NCBI GenBank assembly: GCA_013203465.1
Contig: JABMNR010000032.1
Coordinates: forward strand, 1-55,205
DNA: 55,205 nucleotides
Origin: Alphaproteobacteria bacterium
Lineage (GTDB): Bacteria > Pseudomonadota > Alphaproteobacteria > Thalassobaculales > Thalassobaculaceae
Reading direction: 5' to 3'
Part shown: in pieces, positions 26,305 to 36,048 of the stretch
Position numbering within the stretch: the first letter of the stretch is position 1
How the letters are laid out: every line of letters starts with the position of its first letter
Program-made: the position numbers and the translations under genes
Notes under the pieces: generated by a model
The model's input: the letters and a program-made list of their open reading frames with translations, nothing else
Told to the model about the DNA's origin: nothing
Databases searched by the model: none

Positions 26305-27486
26305 TCAGACCACTTCGAACAGGCCGGCGACGCCCTGGCCGCCGCCGACGCACATGGTGGTGACCACGTATTTCGCCCCCCGGCGCTTGCCCTCGATCAG
26401 GGCGTGGCCGACCATCCGCGCCCCGCTCATGCCGTAGGGGTGGCCGATCGAGACCGAACCGCCGTCGACGTTCAATTTTTCCTGCGGGATACCGAGCTTG
26501 TCGCGGCAATACAGCACCTGGCTGGCGAAAGCCTCGTTCAGCTCCCACAGATCGATGTCGTCGACCGTCAGCCCGTTGCGCTCCAGCAGGCGGGGTACGG
26601 CGAAGACCGGCCCGATGCCCATCTCGTCGGGCTCGCACCCGGCCACGGCGAGGCCGCGATAGATGCCCAGCGGCTCGATGCCGCGCTGCTCGGCGAGTTT
26701 GCCGTTCATGACGACGCAGGCCGAGGCGCCATCAGACAGCTGGCTGGCGTTACCGGCGGTGATGAAGTGGCCGGGACCGCGTACCGGTTCCAGCCCGGCC
26801 AGCGCCTCGGTCGTGGTACCGGGCCGGTTGCCCTCGTCCTTGGTTAGCCGCGCGGCCTCCTCGGTGACCTCGCCGGTCTCCTTGCTCTTGATCAGTTTCA
26901 CACTGTCCAGCGGCACGATTTCGGCGTCGAAGCGGCCGGCCTCCTGGGCCTCGGCGGTGCGGCGCTGGCTCTCGGCGGCGTAGGCGTCCTGAGCCTCGCG
27001 CGACACACCATAGCGCGCGGCGACAATATCGGCGGTCTCGATCATCGACATCCACAGCGCCGGTTTGGTCCGCATCAGACCATCCTCGGTCAGGTACTTG
27101 GTGTTCAAATTGGCTTGGGTCAGGCTGATCGACTCGACCCCGCCGGCGACCATGGCCGGCACCTTATCGACCAGCACCCGCTGGGCGGCCATGGAGATGG
27201 TTTGCAGCCCGCTGCTGCAGAACCGGTTGACCGTGGTACCGGCGGAGGTGACGGGCAGGCCGGCCTTGATCGCGGCGAGGCGCGCGATGTTCTGCCCGGT
27301 GGCGCCTTCGGGCAGGCCGCAGCCGATGATGACGTCCTCGATCTCGGCCGGATCAAGTCCCGAGCGGGCCACCGCGTGCTCGACCGCGTGGCCGGCGAGG
27401 ATGGCGCCGTGGGTGTTGTTGAAGGCGCCGCGAAACGCCTTGCCGATCGGCGTGCGTGCCGTCGAAACGATAACCGCGTCGGCCAT
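26305..27486 (-). CDS. Acetyl-CoA C-acyltransferase (thiolase)
   Basis: 393 residues, a normal degradative thiolase. The acylated cysteine is C90 in [11 protein letters not shown], the histidine lies in [17 protein letters not shown], and the second cysteine is C379 in [10 protein letters not shown]. It releases acetyl-CoA from a 3-ketoacyl-CoA. The start at 27486 is supported by GGGAGG seven bases upstream; the frame is open further but carries the repeat element at 27585. It is the first gene of the six-gene leftward operon of thiolase, three acyl-CoA dehydrogenases, amidase and HpxZ-like protein. The operon lacks an enoyl-CoA hydratase and a hydroxyacyl-CoA dehydrogenase, which must come from elsewhere. 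Confidence 0.93.
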   Translation of the reverse strand: MADAVIVSTARTPIGKAFRGAFNNTHGAILAGHAVEHAVARSGLDPAEIEDVIIGCGLPEGATGQNIARLAAIKAGLPVTSAGTTVNRFCSSGLQTISMAAQRVLVDKVPAMVAGGVESISLTQANLNTKYLTEDGLMRTKPALWMSMIETADIVAARYGVSREAQDAYAAESQRRTAEAQEAGRFDAEIVPLDSVKLIKSKETGEVTEEAARLTKDEGNRPGTTTEALAGLEPVRGPGHFITAGNASQLSDGASACVVMNGKLAEQRGIEPLGIYRGLAVAGCEPDEMGIGPVFAVPRLLERNGLTVDDIDLWELNEAFASQVLYCRDKLGIPQEKLNVDGGSVSIGHPYGMSGARMVGHALIEGKRRGAKYVVTTMCVGGGQGVAGLFEVV

Positions 27487-27584
27487 GCTGTCCTCCCGAT
27501 GATGTCTGCTAATCCAGACGATTGTTGCGGCTACCGTTAGCAGGACTTGGCTGACGTTGCCAATCAATGGGTTGCCGGCTGGAG

Positions 27585-27605
27585 CCACCAGATCAGACCG
27601 CTAGC
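27585..27605 (-). repeat. Second copy of the 1.5-kb element's inverted-repeat end
   Basis: Read on the minus strand, these 21 bases match 1459-1479 with a single mismatch (T at 1464 becomes C). Sequence beyond them does not match. A weak counterpart of the opposite end, GCTACCGT at 27530-27537, would give an element of 76 bp, close to the 71 bp of the first copy. It lies upstream of the thiolase operon. Confidence 0.6.
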
Positions 27606-27660
27606 CTCTGTGTCGATATCCAAAACAATTTTCGAGAATGTTGAAGTGAACGTCCCTGCA

Positions 27661-27680
27661 TTAACCAAACATAAATGTTT
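27661..27680. promoter_or_regulatory. AT-rich palindrome upstream of the chemoreceptor gene, possible CtrA-type site
   Basis: AAACAT and ATGTTT (27667-27680) are perfect inverted arms around AA. The same stretch contains TTAA, seven bases, then TAAA (27661-27675), close to the TTAA-N7-TTAA motif bound by CtrA, which controls motility and chemoreceptor genes in many alphaproteobacteria. The second half-site is imperfect. No -35/-10 pair is obvious. Confidence 0.3.
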
Positions 27681-27747
27681 CTAGGCGACAGTCGGCGTCA
27701 CGAACAAGCGTAAGGGTCAGCGGCCCGTCATATCAATGGAGTGGAAA

Positions 27748-29814
27748 ATGTCTAATGCACCTACCGGCGCCGTGCCGTCGGACTCGACATCCAGAGCGTC
27801 CGGGAATACCGGCGGTTTGAAGCTTGCCGGAAAGATCTACCTATCGCTTGGCGCCATTCTCGGCCTCCTGTTGCTGGTGGGCGGTGTTGCCGGGACGGGT
27901 ATCTACATGGCAAACGGGGATTTCGCGGGCTATCGCAGCACCGCGCGCGAATCGAACGAGACGGCGCGGATTCAAGCCAACGTCCTGATCACCCGCCTGG
28001 GGGTCAAGGACTTCGTCATCACGAAATCGCCGAAGTCGATCGAAAACGTGCGTGAGCGCGCCGCGACAGCGCTGGAGCTGGTCAAGCAAACCGAAGCGGT
28101 TATCGGTGACCCGGACACCCTTAAGGAAATCCAGGACATCGGCGCTTCGCTGCGTGAGTATGTGGCGGTTTTCGACGACGTCATCAAACTTCAGGAGAAG
28201 CGGCAAGCGATTGTCGACGGCGTTCTGGACAAGAACGGCCCCCAGATCGAGAAGGCGCTTACCAAGGTCATGGAAAGCGCCTACGCCGATGCGGACCCGT
28301 CCGCGGCCTTCCTCGCCGGTGTGGCGCAGCGCAATCTGTTGTTGGCGCGGCTCTATGCGCAGAAGTTTCTGATCACGAACGACGATGCGTCGTACGATCG
28401 AACCCTTACAGAGTTCAAGGCGCTCGAGACTGCGGCTGATAAGCTGCTGAGCGAGCTCAACAACCCGACCCGCCGTTCGCTTGCCACCCAGACGATAGAG
28501 ATGACGAAGCTCTACGAGGCGGGTTTCGTTGAGACCGCGGGCGTCATTCGCGAACGAAACGCGCTGATTACCGACCGTCTCGACAAAATCGGCCCGCATA
28601 TCGCCGACACTATCGAGCGGATCAAGTTGGCGTCCAAGGGACGGCAGGACACGTTGGGCCCGTCGCTGCAAAGCGAGCTCGATACGGCTCTGATGGTGTC
28701 TTCGGCCATTGCCGCCATCTCGGTTTTCGTAGCGGTACTGATCGGGCTCTGGCTGGTCCGGGCGATCAGCAAGCCAATCATCTCGTTGACCGGGGCGATG
28801 GGTCGGCTGGCCGATAACGACCTCACCGTCGAGGTCGAAGGCGATCGTCGCGGCGATGAGATCGGCGCGATGGCCCGCTCGGTCCTGGTGTTCAAGGAGA
28901 ATGCCCTGCGGGTGAAGCGGCTTGAGGAAGAGCAGGTTGAGGCGGCCAAGCGTGCCGAAGCGGACAAGTTGCAGGCCATGAACGAGCTGGCGGACTCTTT
29001 CGAGAGTTCGGTGGGTACGGTGGTCAGCTCGCTCGTCGACTATGTCGAGCAGGTCCGGTCCGAGGTCGAAACCATGGCGTCGGTCTCTGCCGACGCGGTG
29101 CACGTGTCGTCCTCGGTCGCCGCCACATCGGATCAGTCCAGCGCCAACGTGCAGGCCGTGTCGGCCGCGGCGGAGGAGCTGGTTGCCTCGGTGAACGAAA
29201 TCAGCAACCAAGTCGGGCGAGCGTCCGAGATGGCGACAAAGGCTCGTGGCGAGTCCGAGGTCAGCGACCAGAAAATCCAAGCCCTGGCCGCGACGGCGCA
29301 GAAGATCGGCGATGTCATCACTCTGATCCAAGACATCGCCGAGCAGACCAACCTTCTTGCCTTGAACGCGACGATCGAGGCGGCGAGGGCCGGTGAGTCC
29401 GGCAAGGGCTTCGCCGTGGTTGCCTCGGAGGTCAAATCGCTCGCCAGCCAGACGGCAAAGGCGACCGAGGAGATCCGCCGGCAGATCGAAGAGATCCAGG
29501 TATCCAGCCAGGATGCGGTCGAATCGATCAAGGGCATCGGGATGGCGGTTGGCAGCCTCGACGAGATGAACTCGACCGTGGCCGCCGCCGTCGAGGAGCA
29601 GAGTGCCACGACGCAGGAAATCTCGCGGAATACCCAAGAGGCGGCTCAGGGAACCGAGATGGTCTCCCAGGGCATCGGGCAGGTTGCCAACGCGGCACAG
29701 AAAACCTCCGAAGGTGCCACGATGGTGCTGGCCAAATGCGGCGAGCTGTCCGATGGCGCCGCGCGTCTCGGTGACGAAGTGAGACAGTTCGTCACGAAGG
29801 TCCGGGCCGCCTAA
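27748..29814 (+). CDS. Methyl-accepting chemotaxis protein with a helical periplasmic sensor
   Basis: 688 residues. Membrane helix 1 lies at about 28-52, followed by a periplasmic all-helical region of about 260 residues that resembles a helical bimodular sensor. Helix 2 is at about 313-335, then a HAMP domain ([28 protein letters not shown]) and a cytoplasmic signalling domain. The hairpin tip [38 protein letters not shown] is split around the conserved receptor-kinase contact. There is no C-terminal CheR-binding pentapeptide. The ATG at 27748 has GGAG six bases upstream. The gene is monocistronic, ending at a terminator. The ligand is unknown; a small organic compound is likely given the sensor type. 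Confidence 0.93.
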   Translation: MSNAPTGAVPSDSTSRASGNTGGLKLAGKIYLSLGAILGLLLLVGGVAGTGIYMANGDFAGYRSTARESNETARIQANVLITRLGVKDFVITKSPKSIENVRERAATALELVKQTEAVIGDPDTLKEIQDIGASLREYVAVFDDVIKLQEKRQAIVDGVLDKNGPQIEKALTKVMESAYADADPSAAFLAGVAQRNLLLARLYAQKFLITNDDASYDRTLTEFKALETAADKLLSELNNPTRRSLATQTIEMTKLYEAGFVETAGVIRERNALITDRLDKIGPHIADTIERIKLASKGRQDTLGPSLQSELDTALMVSSAIAAISVFVAVLIGLWLVRAISKPIISLTGAMGRLADNDLTVEVEGDRRGDEIGAMARSVLVFKENALRVKRLEEEQVEAAKRAEADKLQAMNELADSFESSVGTVVSSLVDYVEQVRSEVETMASVSADAVHVSSSVAATSDQSSANVQAVSAAAEELVASVNEISNQVGRASEMATKARGESEVSDQKIQALAATAQKIGDVITLIQDIAEQTNLLALNATIEAARAGESGKGFAVVASEVKSLASQTAKATEEIRRQIEEIQVSSQDAVESIKGIGMAVGSLDEMNSTVAAAVEEQSATTQEISRNTQEAAQGTEMVSQGIGQVANAAQKTSEGATMVLAKCGELSDGAARLGDEVRQFVTKVRAA

Positions 29815-29850
29815 GACATCGCGTCTTATCGGCAGACAATCGACGGGAAG

Positions 29851-29876
29851 GGGACGGCCATTGGCCGTCCCTTTTT
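29851..29876 (+). terminator. Rho-independent terminator after the chemoreceptor gene
   Basis: GGGACGGCC (29851-29859) pairs with GGCCGTCCC (29863-29871) around ATT and is followed by a run of T. It lies 36 bases past the MCP stop codon. Between it and the next start at 30005 I see only the AGGAGA ribosome site. Confidence 0.88.
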
Positions 29877-30004
29877 CATGGAAGGCCGCATCTTGGCGCC
29901 GGCCTGTCATGTGCGACACGCGGCACGACAGTCGTCGCAGCCTCGGGGCTTGACCGGGTGGTGTGCGGTGGTTTCACTTGGCGCCCGTTTGCCAGGAGAC
30001 CGCC

Positions 30005-31159
30005 ATGGGCCAGCCGCATCTTTTCACTCCGCTGACGATCAAGTCGACCACCCTGTCGAACCGGGTGGTGATCTCGCCGATGGACCAGTATTCGGCGGTC
30101 GACGGCGTGGTGAACGACTATCATCTCGTCCACTACGGCAAATTCGCCATGGGCGGGGCGGGCGTGGTGTTCGTCGAGGCGACGGGGGTGTCGGAGGTGG
30201 GGCGCATCACCAACGGCTGTCCCGGCCTCTACACCGACGAACAGGTGGCGGCGTTCCGCCCGCTGACCGCTTTCATCAAACAGCAACGCTCGATCCCGGC
30301 GATCCAGATCGGCCATGGCGGGCGCAAGGCCTCGACCCAACGCCCGTGGGAGGGCGGCGGGCCAGTTAGCCCGGATGAGATCGCCAAGGGAGATCGGATC
30401 TGGACTCCGCTCGGCCCGTCCGATCAGGCCCTGGCCGAAGGCTGGCTCACGCCGAAAATGATGGACTCGGCCGATTTGCAACGGACCAAGGCCGATTTCG
30501 CTCAAGCGGCCGCTCGGGCCGCGGATGCCGGGTTCGAGATCGTCGAAATTCACATGGCGCACGGCTATCTGCTGCAGAGTTTCCTGTCGCCGCTGTCGAA
30601 CCGGCGCAACGATGGCTATGGCGGTGATCGGGCCGGCCGCATGCGGTTCCCGCTGGAGGTGACGGAGGCGGTACGGGCGGCTTGGCCGGACGACAAGCCA
30701 CTGTTCGTGCGCATCTCCTCGGTCGACGGCATCGATGGCGGTTGGGAGCTTGAGGACAGCGTCGCACTGGCCCACGAGCTGAAGGCGCGCGGCGTCGACG
30801 TGATCGACTGCTCGTCCGGCGGCAACAGCCCGAAGGGCGCCACCAACGCCAATCTGAAGCGCGGCCCCGGCTTCCAGGTGCCGTTCGCCCAGCGCATCCG
30901 CGAGGAGGTCGGGATCAAGACCATGGCGGTCGGGCTGATCCGCACGCCGCAATTCGCCGAGGAGGTTCTCGCCGATGGCCGCGCCGACTTGATCGCGGTC
31001 GGCCGGCAGGCCTTGGTCGATCCGTTCTGGCCGCTGCACGCCGCGCAGTATTTCGACATCGATCCCGATTTCACCAAATGGCCGCAGCAATACGCCTGGT
31101 GGCTGGAGAAATGGGACAAGGGGCTGCGGGCCTACGAGGCGGAGCAGGCGGCGGAGTGA
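30005..31159 (+). CDS. NADH:flavin oxidoreductase of the old yellow enzyme (YqjM-like) family
   Basis: 384 residues with an FMN TIM barrel: the start LFTPLTIKSTTLSNRVVISPMDQYSA, FAMGGAGVVFVEATGV, QIGHGGRKAS, then the family signature MAHGYLLQSFLSPLSNRRNDGYGG and the C-terminal ADLIAVGRQALVDPFWPLHAA. These enzymes reduce activated C=C bonds (enones, nitroalkenes) with NAD(P)H. AGGAGACC precedes the ATG at 30005; the upstream open frame starts before any homology. It stands alone, convergent with the DUF169 gene across a 19-bp gap. Confidence 0.92.
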   Translation: MGQPHLFTPLTIKSTTLSNRVVISPMDQYSAVDGVVNDYHLVHYGKFAMGGAGVVFVEATGVSEVGRITNGCPGLYTDEQVAAFRPLTAFIKQQRSIPAIQIGHGGRKASTQRPWEGGGPVSPDEIAKGDRIWTPLGPSDQALAEGWLTPKMMDSADLQRTKADFAQAAARAADAGFEIVEIHMAHGYLLQSFLSPLSNRRNDGYGGDRAGRMRFPLEVTEAVRAAWPDDKPLFVRISSVDGIDGGWELEDSVALAHELKARGVDVIDCSSGGNSPKGATNANLKRGPGFQVPFAQRIREEVGIKTMAVGLIRTPQFAEEVLADGRADLIAVGRQALVDPFWPLHAAQYFDIDPDFTKWPQQYAWWLEKWDKGLRAYEAEQAAE

Positions 31160-31178
31160 GTGGATTGATCCCTACGCT

Positions 31179-31979
31179 CTACCCGTAGCTGTTCGCCATG
31201 CCCACCGCCGGGTCGGCGAAGGCGCCGAACGGCGGGTAGGGATAGCGCAGGCCGTTCTTCGACAGACCCTTCAACCCCTCGACCCCACGCAGGAACTCGT
31301 CCGGCGGACAAGCCATCAGCAGCTCGTCGTCGGCCACCCCGCCATAGCGCCGTTCGGCGTAGCACGGGATCGACAAGCTGGTCTTGCGCTCGGCCAGGGC
31401 GCGGCCCCAACTGTCGGCGCAGGCGCTTTCGCCGGTGATGTTGAAATCGTAGCGTTGGTAGTTTTTGAACTGTAGGCCGTTGATGAACAGGATCATCTGA
31501 CCGGGCATGGCGTAGAACAGGCAGATGTCCGGCGGATCGAGCCGGCCGGAACGCAGCGGCGACGCGCACAACCCGGAATAGCGTCCCGCCGGCACCCGAG
31601 GCATCTGCGTCTGGTGCTCGTGCGCGGCCTTCTGATTGTCGAACCAGACGCCGTTCATCTGCTCGCCCGACGCCAGGCGCTCCGGCACCTCTTCCAGGCC
31701 GATATTGGCGCCGCAACTGGCATTGGGTCGCAGATTGTCCTTGACGATGCCAAGGGTGAAGCCGGCGGTGCGCACCTGGGTCACCAACTGGCAGGTGGTG
31801 AACGGAATGCCGTCCATCGGCGTGCGGATACCGGGGATGGCCCGCATTTCGTCGGCATCCTCGAACAGCTTCATGCCGAAGGGCAGGGTGCGCAGCCGCA
31901 GCAACTCCGACAACTCGGCCGCCGCCTGTTTGACGGTCGCGCCGGTGATCGCGTTCTCGGTGATCGCGTCTTCGCTCAT
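31179..31979 (-). CDS. DUF169 family protein
   Basis: 266 residues of the uncharacterised DUF169 (COG2043) family: LRLRTLPFGMKLFED, a TCQLVTQVRTAGFTLGI segment, CGANIGLEEVPE, LFYAMPGQMILFINGLQ, and a C-terminal PDEFLRGVEGLKGLSKNGLRYPYPPFG. Conserved cysteines (in FTTCQL, NASCGAN and LCASPLR) could bind a metal or cofactor, but this is not demonstrated. GGGGAAGAAG precedes the ATG. No membrane segment or signal is seen. It is divergent from the CoA-transferase gene, so the two may share regulation. Function is unknown. Confidence 0.82.
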   Translation of the reverse strand: MSEDAITENAITGATVKQAAAELSELLRLRTLPFGMKLFEDADEMRAIPGIRTPMDGIPFTTCQLVTQVRTAGFTLGIVKDNLRPNASCGANIGLEEVPERLASGEQMNGVWFDNQKAAHEHQTQMPRVPAGRYSGLCASPLRSGRLDPPDICLFYAMPGQMILFINGLQFKNYQRYDFNITGESACADSWGRALAERKTSLSIPCYAERRYGGVADDELLMACPPDEFLRGVEGLKGLSKNGLRYPYPPFGAFADPAVGMANSYG

Positions 31980-32073
31980 GGCTTCTTCCCCAATGGATGT
32001 TGCTTAGGATGTTGCGTGCTAGCCTGCGGCGCGACGGGCCGGGCGGCAAGACCCGGTGATGAGGGGAGAGAGT

Positions 32074-33252
32074 ATGGCACGCGCGTTCGAGGGCATTCGG
32101 GTGGTCGACTTCACCCAGGTTCTGTCGGGGCCTTACCTGACCGCGCAGCTGGCGATGGAAGGGGCCGACGTCATCAAGATCGAACCGCCGGGGATCGGCG
32201 ATCAGATGCGCAACCGCATGATCCCCAGCCCGCATGCCGACCACGACATGGCCTCGGCCTTTCTGGCTTTGAACCATGGCAAGCGCAGCGTGGCGCTCGA
32301 CCTGAAGGATCCCAAGGGCCTGGCGGTCGCGCATCGGTTGATCGAAGGTGCCGACGTGGTGGCGCAGAATTTTCGCGGCGGCGTGGCCGAGCGCCTCGGC
32401 CTCGGTTGGGAAGACGTCAGGGCGATCAATCCGACGATCATCTATTGTCAGATTACCGGCTATGGCAGCGGCGGACCGCGCGGTGAACAAGGCGCTTATG
32501 ACGGCGCGATCCAGGCCGCTTCCGGCATGATGTCGACCAACGGCCATGTGTCGACCGGAGCCATGCGCACCGGTTATTTTCCGGTCGATTTGTTCACCGG
32601 CATGGCCGCTGCCTATGCGGTGGCGGCGGCTCTGTTCCGGCGTGAGCGCACCGGCGAGGGCCAGATGCTCGACGTTTCCATGCTCGACGCCGCGCTGAAC
32701 ATCCAGGCGCCGTCGGTGGCGCAGTGGCTGGTCGATGGTTTCGAGAACACGCTGATCGGCAACTCCTCGGCCACCCTCTTGCCGACCGCCGACAGCTTCG
32801 ACTGCGCCGAGGGCACGGTGCTGATGTCGGCGACCATGCCGGGTCATGTCCAAGCGGTGTTCGAGGAGTTGGGCATCGCCGCGCTGTTGGACGATCCGCG
32901 CTTCGCCGACAGCAAGGCACGGATCGCCAACAAGGAGGCGGTGAACGCGGCGCTCTCGGAAGCCTTCACCAAAGATACCGCCGGCAATTGGGCGAAAAGA
33001 TTGGGTGCGCGTGGGGTGCCGATCTCGCGGGTGAACACCATCGCCGAGGCGGTCGACGAGCCGCAACTCGCGCACCGCGGCACCCTCGTCGAGGTGCCGC
33101 CGCCGCAAGGGTTCACGGAACCCGTTCGACTGGTCGGCTCACCCTACCGGGCTGCCGCTGATGGCCCCCGGATCGACCGGCCGCCGCCGGGTTTGGGACA
33201 ACACAGTAAGGCCATTCTGGCTGAGCTGGATCTTAAGTGGAGTTGCGACTAA
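32074..33252 (+). CDS. CaiB/BaiF family (class III) CoA-transferase
   Basis: 392 residues beginning LEGIRVVDFTQ-like (FEGIRVVDFTQVLSGPYLTAQLAMEGADVIKIE), with NHGKRSVALDLKDPKG, NFRGGVAERLGLGWEDV and the likely catalytic aspartate D143 in GAYDGAIQAASG, as in formyl-CoA transferase. C-terminal VNTIAEAVDEPQLAHRG is also typical. It moves CoA between carboxylic acids. The ATG at 32074 has GGGGAGAG upstream; the ATG at 32056 has none. It is convergent with the TPR-glycosyltransferase gene (14-bp gap). The acid used is not readable. Confidence 0.9.
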   Translation: MARAFEGIRVVDFTQVLSGPYLTAQLAMEGADVIKIEPPGIGDQMRNRMIPSPHADHDMASAFLALNHGKRSVALDLKDPKGLAVAHRLIEGADVVAQNFRGGVAERLGLGWEDVRAINPTIIYCQITGYGSGGPRGEQGAYDGAIQAASGMMSTNGHVSTGAMRTGYFPVDLFTGMAAAYAVAAALFRRERTGEGQMLDVSMLDAALNIQAPSVAQWLVDGFENTLIGNSSATLLPTADSFDCAEGTVLMSATMPGHVQAVFEELGIAALLDDPRFADSKARIANKEAVNAALSEAFTKDTAGNWAKRLGARGVPISRVNTIAEAVDEPQLAHRGTLVEVPPPQGFTEPVRLVGSPYRAAADGPRIDRPPPGLGQHSKAILAELDLKWSCD

Positions 33253-33266
33253 ACGAACCGCGGAAG

Positions 33267-35399
33267 CTAGCTAATTGCCTTGCTGATCTCGCTCTCGGTC
33301 GCGGCGAGGCGTCGGCTTACATATCGCCTGATTTGTGTGATGTAGGGCTCGAAACCGAAACTGCCGGTAATGTCGGAGATGTCGGAGATGATGTCATCCT
33401 TGGTGTTGAGAACGTTCCCGCGTGCATGAATGTTCCGCCGGGCGGTGATGCGGTGCTCTCCTAGGTGATTGATGAGTCGAGGAATATCTCGAGTAGCCGA
33501 TTCCACCGAAAGCGTGAGGTGACCGTCACGGGAGAGCGAAACTCGTTCCGTCCGCGATGCGGTGACAAGGGCGTAGCGGGATCGGCGGTTGGTGATGTGC
33601 TCGCAGATCCAAACAATATCATCCGACCCGATGCCGAGGCGATCGATGCGACGATCCAGTCGGGCCTGGCCGGCTACGATCTTGTCACGGAGCCTATTGG
33701 CGTCGGTAAATTCAGAGCGGCGCAGCAAAATCATTCCGCGGTAGTCGATCGAGTAGATGTCGGCGGGGCAAATCAACAGCAAGCGCTGTATTTGTTCGTA
33801 GGTATCGGATCGGACCAACGCGCAATCGCAATCCAACATGAGGATCAGGTCTCCATGTGCGGCCCTGATCCCGTTCTCGATGGCGCGCACCTTGCTGAAC
33901 AACTCGGCCTTTTCCTCGACGATAAGACAGCGTGGATCCATATTGACGGTTCGGTCGAGGAATGCACGTGTTCCTTGGTTGTCGGCAAGAACTGAAAACA
34001 CAATTTGGAGTTGATTTGATGTTTGAGCTAACACGCTGTCGACCATGGATTTGAGGTCTTCCAGGCGATTCCCCATAGGCACCACAATCGACAGCGTTGA
34101 CTGTTCTTCCGTAGTGGCGCCGCTCTGGGCCAGGGCCGGTTTCCGAGGGATGTCGACCCGCATGTCGACCGAACCACTGGCATGGCGGAAGATCATCAAG
34201 TTTTCGCGAACGTAGAGCTGCGCGTGATCGCCAAGTGCGCGATCAAACGCAGGTATACCGACGCGGCGTAGAAGCTCTTCCGAAGGCACCTTTTTGCATT
34301 GCGCGGCGAGGTTTATCGCCATACGGGCGAGCCAATGGTCGTTGGCTGATGCGGCTCGGGGGAGGATTCCCTCGATGACGGTCACGATGGCGCCGGGATC
34401 GACCGTAGCGTAGAATGCGCGCATGGCCCTGTGTGGACCCAACGCTCGGTTCATCAGAAGCCGGCGGAGCCAATCCTCAGCCTGTGATCCGGCGCCGTTC
34501 TTGTTGATGGCAACCTGAAACATGCCGCCCAAGGCTCGCGAGGACTGTGGGTCGTGCATTAGGCCCAAACGGCAGATCGCCTCGATTTCTTCCGCTCTAC
34601 CCGCTTCGAGAAAGAACCCGATCGCACGTTTCATCGCCACGGCGTCTTGGCAGTAGCGGGGCGCGGCGTCCATCAGCCTCGTCAACGCGTCGGGTAATGC
34701 GGCAATCGCTCGAACCAGCGATGTCTTATCGCCGCGCAATTGATCGGGTGGACAATGATGCGCGAGCCAGTTGTCGAGTTCGGCATCATCGATCTCGTTG
34801 GCCGATCGCAAAAGGTTCTGCCACGCAGACAGGTCTTGTGGCGTCGACACCGCGTAGTGGCGTTGCGCGCGTAACGATACTACGACCCCGTGATGTCGCA
34901 GATGCACTCTGATAAGGATTTTCAGCGCATCCGCTGCTTCCGGACGTAGAATTATGGCCCGCCGCGCGGCCGGTTCCGCCGCTAGAAAATCGGAATTGTC
35001 GAGCAGTAGACGGGCTAACCGAATCCAAACCCCAACCAGATCTGGTTTCAGCCTGGTCGCCAAACGGGCCGCGCGCCGCGCTCGATTGGTTTCCGACGCC
35101 CGAACGTAGATTTGCGCGATCGCTAGGACGTTCCTCGGCTCACCCGGGAAAAAACACAGGGCTCGTCGAAAGGCGGGAAGACTCCGTGCCGGGTCGTCGG
35201 TCAACTGACTTTCGGCGGAGGCCAACAGGTTCAGCGAGCGTCGGGAAGGCGCGATGATCGCCGCGCGCCACGCTGAAGTCCGGCAAGCCTCCATCGCGCC
35301 ACAACGGTACGCCGAAGTGCATAGCCGCTCCAGCTCCACAGCGGCATGGGGGCGATGGAGTACGCCTATCCTCGCCGTGATCAGTTCGGCCTTCGTCAT
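33267..35399 (-). CDS. TPR-repeat protein fused to a GT-A-type glycosyltransferase domain
   Basis: 710 residues. Residues about 45-165 show TPR-like helices (ARSLPAFRRALCFFPGEPRNVLAIAQIYV and EPAARRAIILRPEAADALKILIRVHL), and the middle (190-400) is helical and unrecognised. Residues 435-560 form a family-2-like glycosyltransferase domain: LSIVVPMGNRLEDLKSMVDSVLAQT, GIRAAHGDLILMLDCDC with DCD (523-525) as the metal motif. The last 150 residues are basic and unrecognised. There is no membrane segment. Base composition looks lower in GC than in the neighbouring catabolic genes, which may mean transfer. It could modify a surface glycan or flagellin; the substrate is unknown. The ATG at 35399 lacks a clear ribosome site. 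Confidence 0.75.
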   Translation of the reverse strand: MTKAELITARIGVLHRPHAAVELERLCTSAYRCGAMEACRTSAWRAAIIAPSRRSLNLLASAESQLTDDPARSLPAFRRALCFFPGEPRNVLAIAQIYVRASETNRARRAARLATRLKPDLVGVWIRLARLLLDNSDFLAAEPAARRAIILRPEAADALKILIRVHLRHHGVVVSLRAQRHYAVSTPQDLSAWQNLLRSANEIDDAELDNWLAHHCPPDQLRGDKTSLVRAIAALPDALTRLMDAAPRYCQDAVAMKRAIGFFLEAGRAEEIEAICRLGLMHDPQSSRALGGMFQVAINKNGAGSQAEDWLRRLLMNRALGPHRAMRAFYATVDPGAIVTVIEGILPRAASANDHWLARMAINLAAQCKKVPSEELLRRVGIPAFDRALGDHAQLYVRENLMIFRHASGSVDMRVDIPRKPALAQSGATTEEQSTLSIVVPMGNRLEDLKSMVDSVLAQTSNQLQIVFSVLADNQGTRAFLDRTVNMDPRCLIVEEKAELFSKVRAIENGIRAAHGDLILMLDCDCALVRSDTYEQIQRLLLICPADIYSIDYRGMILLRRSEFTDANRLRDKIVAGQARLDRRIDRLGIGSDDIVWICEHITNRRSRYALVTASRTERVSLSRDGHLTLSVESATRDIPRLINHLGEHRITARRNIHARGNVLNTKDDIISDISDITGSFGFEPYITQIRRYVSRRLAATESEISKAIS

Positions 35400-35492
35400 C
35401 GAGCCACTACCGCGTTGAGCGGATCACGCAAGTATGATCGGCGGTAGCGCGTACGTCTTGGCCGACGCAAGGTAAACGCGGATGATGATGGC

Positions 35493-35939
35493 TCACCAAC
35501 TTCCCGTATTGCCCATCGAGGCCCAGGGCTCGGCTGCCGGAAGCGGTTCGGTGGCCTGCAGCAGTTCGATCGAAATGCCGTCCGGCGACTTCACGAACGC
35601 CATGTGGCCGTCGCGCGGCGGGCGGTTGATGGTCACGCCGTTGTCCATGAGCTTCTGGCAGATGGCGTAGATGTCGGCGACCCGGTACGCCAGATGGCCC
35701 CAGGCGCGCCCCTCGACCTTGTACTCCGCCGGATCCCAATTATAGGTCAACTCCAGATGCGGTGCCTTGCGGTCCGAGGTGGCGGTCTCCATGTCGTCGG
35801 GTGCCGCCAGGAAGATGTTGGTGAAACGGCCCTTCTCGCTGTCATAGCGACGGATCTCCTGCATGCCGAGCAGGCCGCAGTAGAAGGCGAGGCTGGCGTC
35901 GACGTCGCTGATCCGGACCATAGTGTGCAGGTACTGCAT
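35493..35939 (-). CDS. gloA: Lactoylglutathione lyase (glyoxalase I)
   Basis: 148 residues of the two-motif vicinal oxygen chelate fold: LHTMVRISDVDASLAFYCGLLGM, HLELTYNWDP, WGHLAYRVADIYAIC and KSPDGISIELLQ. The metal ligands of glyoxalase I can be placed at H5, E63, H82 and E125, matching E. coli GloA. It isomerises the glutathione hemithioacetal of methylglyoxal. The start at 35939 has GGAGAG upstream, and the open frame beyond it has no homology. It is divergent from the second CoxL-type gene, with a GntR-like palindrome between them. Confidence 0.88.
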   Translation of the reverse strand: MQYLHTMVRISDVDASLAFYCGLLGMQEIRRYDSEKGRFTNIFLAAPDDMETATSDRKAPHLELTYNWDPAEYKVEGRAWGHLAYRVADIYAICQKLMDNGVTINRPPRDGHMAFVKSPDGISIELLQATEPLPAAEPWASMGNTGSW

Positions 35940-36048
35940 GGGACTATCTCTCCGTCCTTGGGGTTCTGACCTTGGGGTGCTAATCGGGTTCTCCCATGGA
36001 CCGGGCGGCTGCGTAAACCCGGTGTCGCGCCAATCCGTCACGGGACTG

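Noticed and set aside
27841-29919. 692-residue leftward open frame opposite the chemoreceptor
   Set aside because: Antisense shadow with His/Arg/Leu-rich composition; the MCP domains are unmistakable on the other strand.
31132-33108. 658-residue leftward open frame
   Set aside because: It overlaps the CoA-transferase in antisense and the DUF169 gene in another frame.
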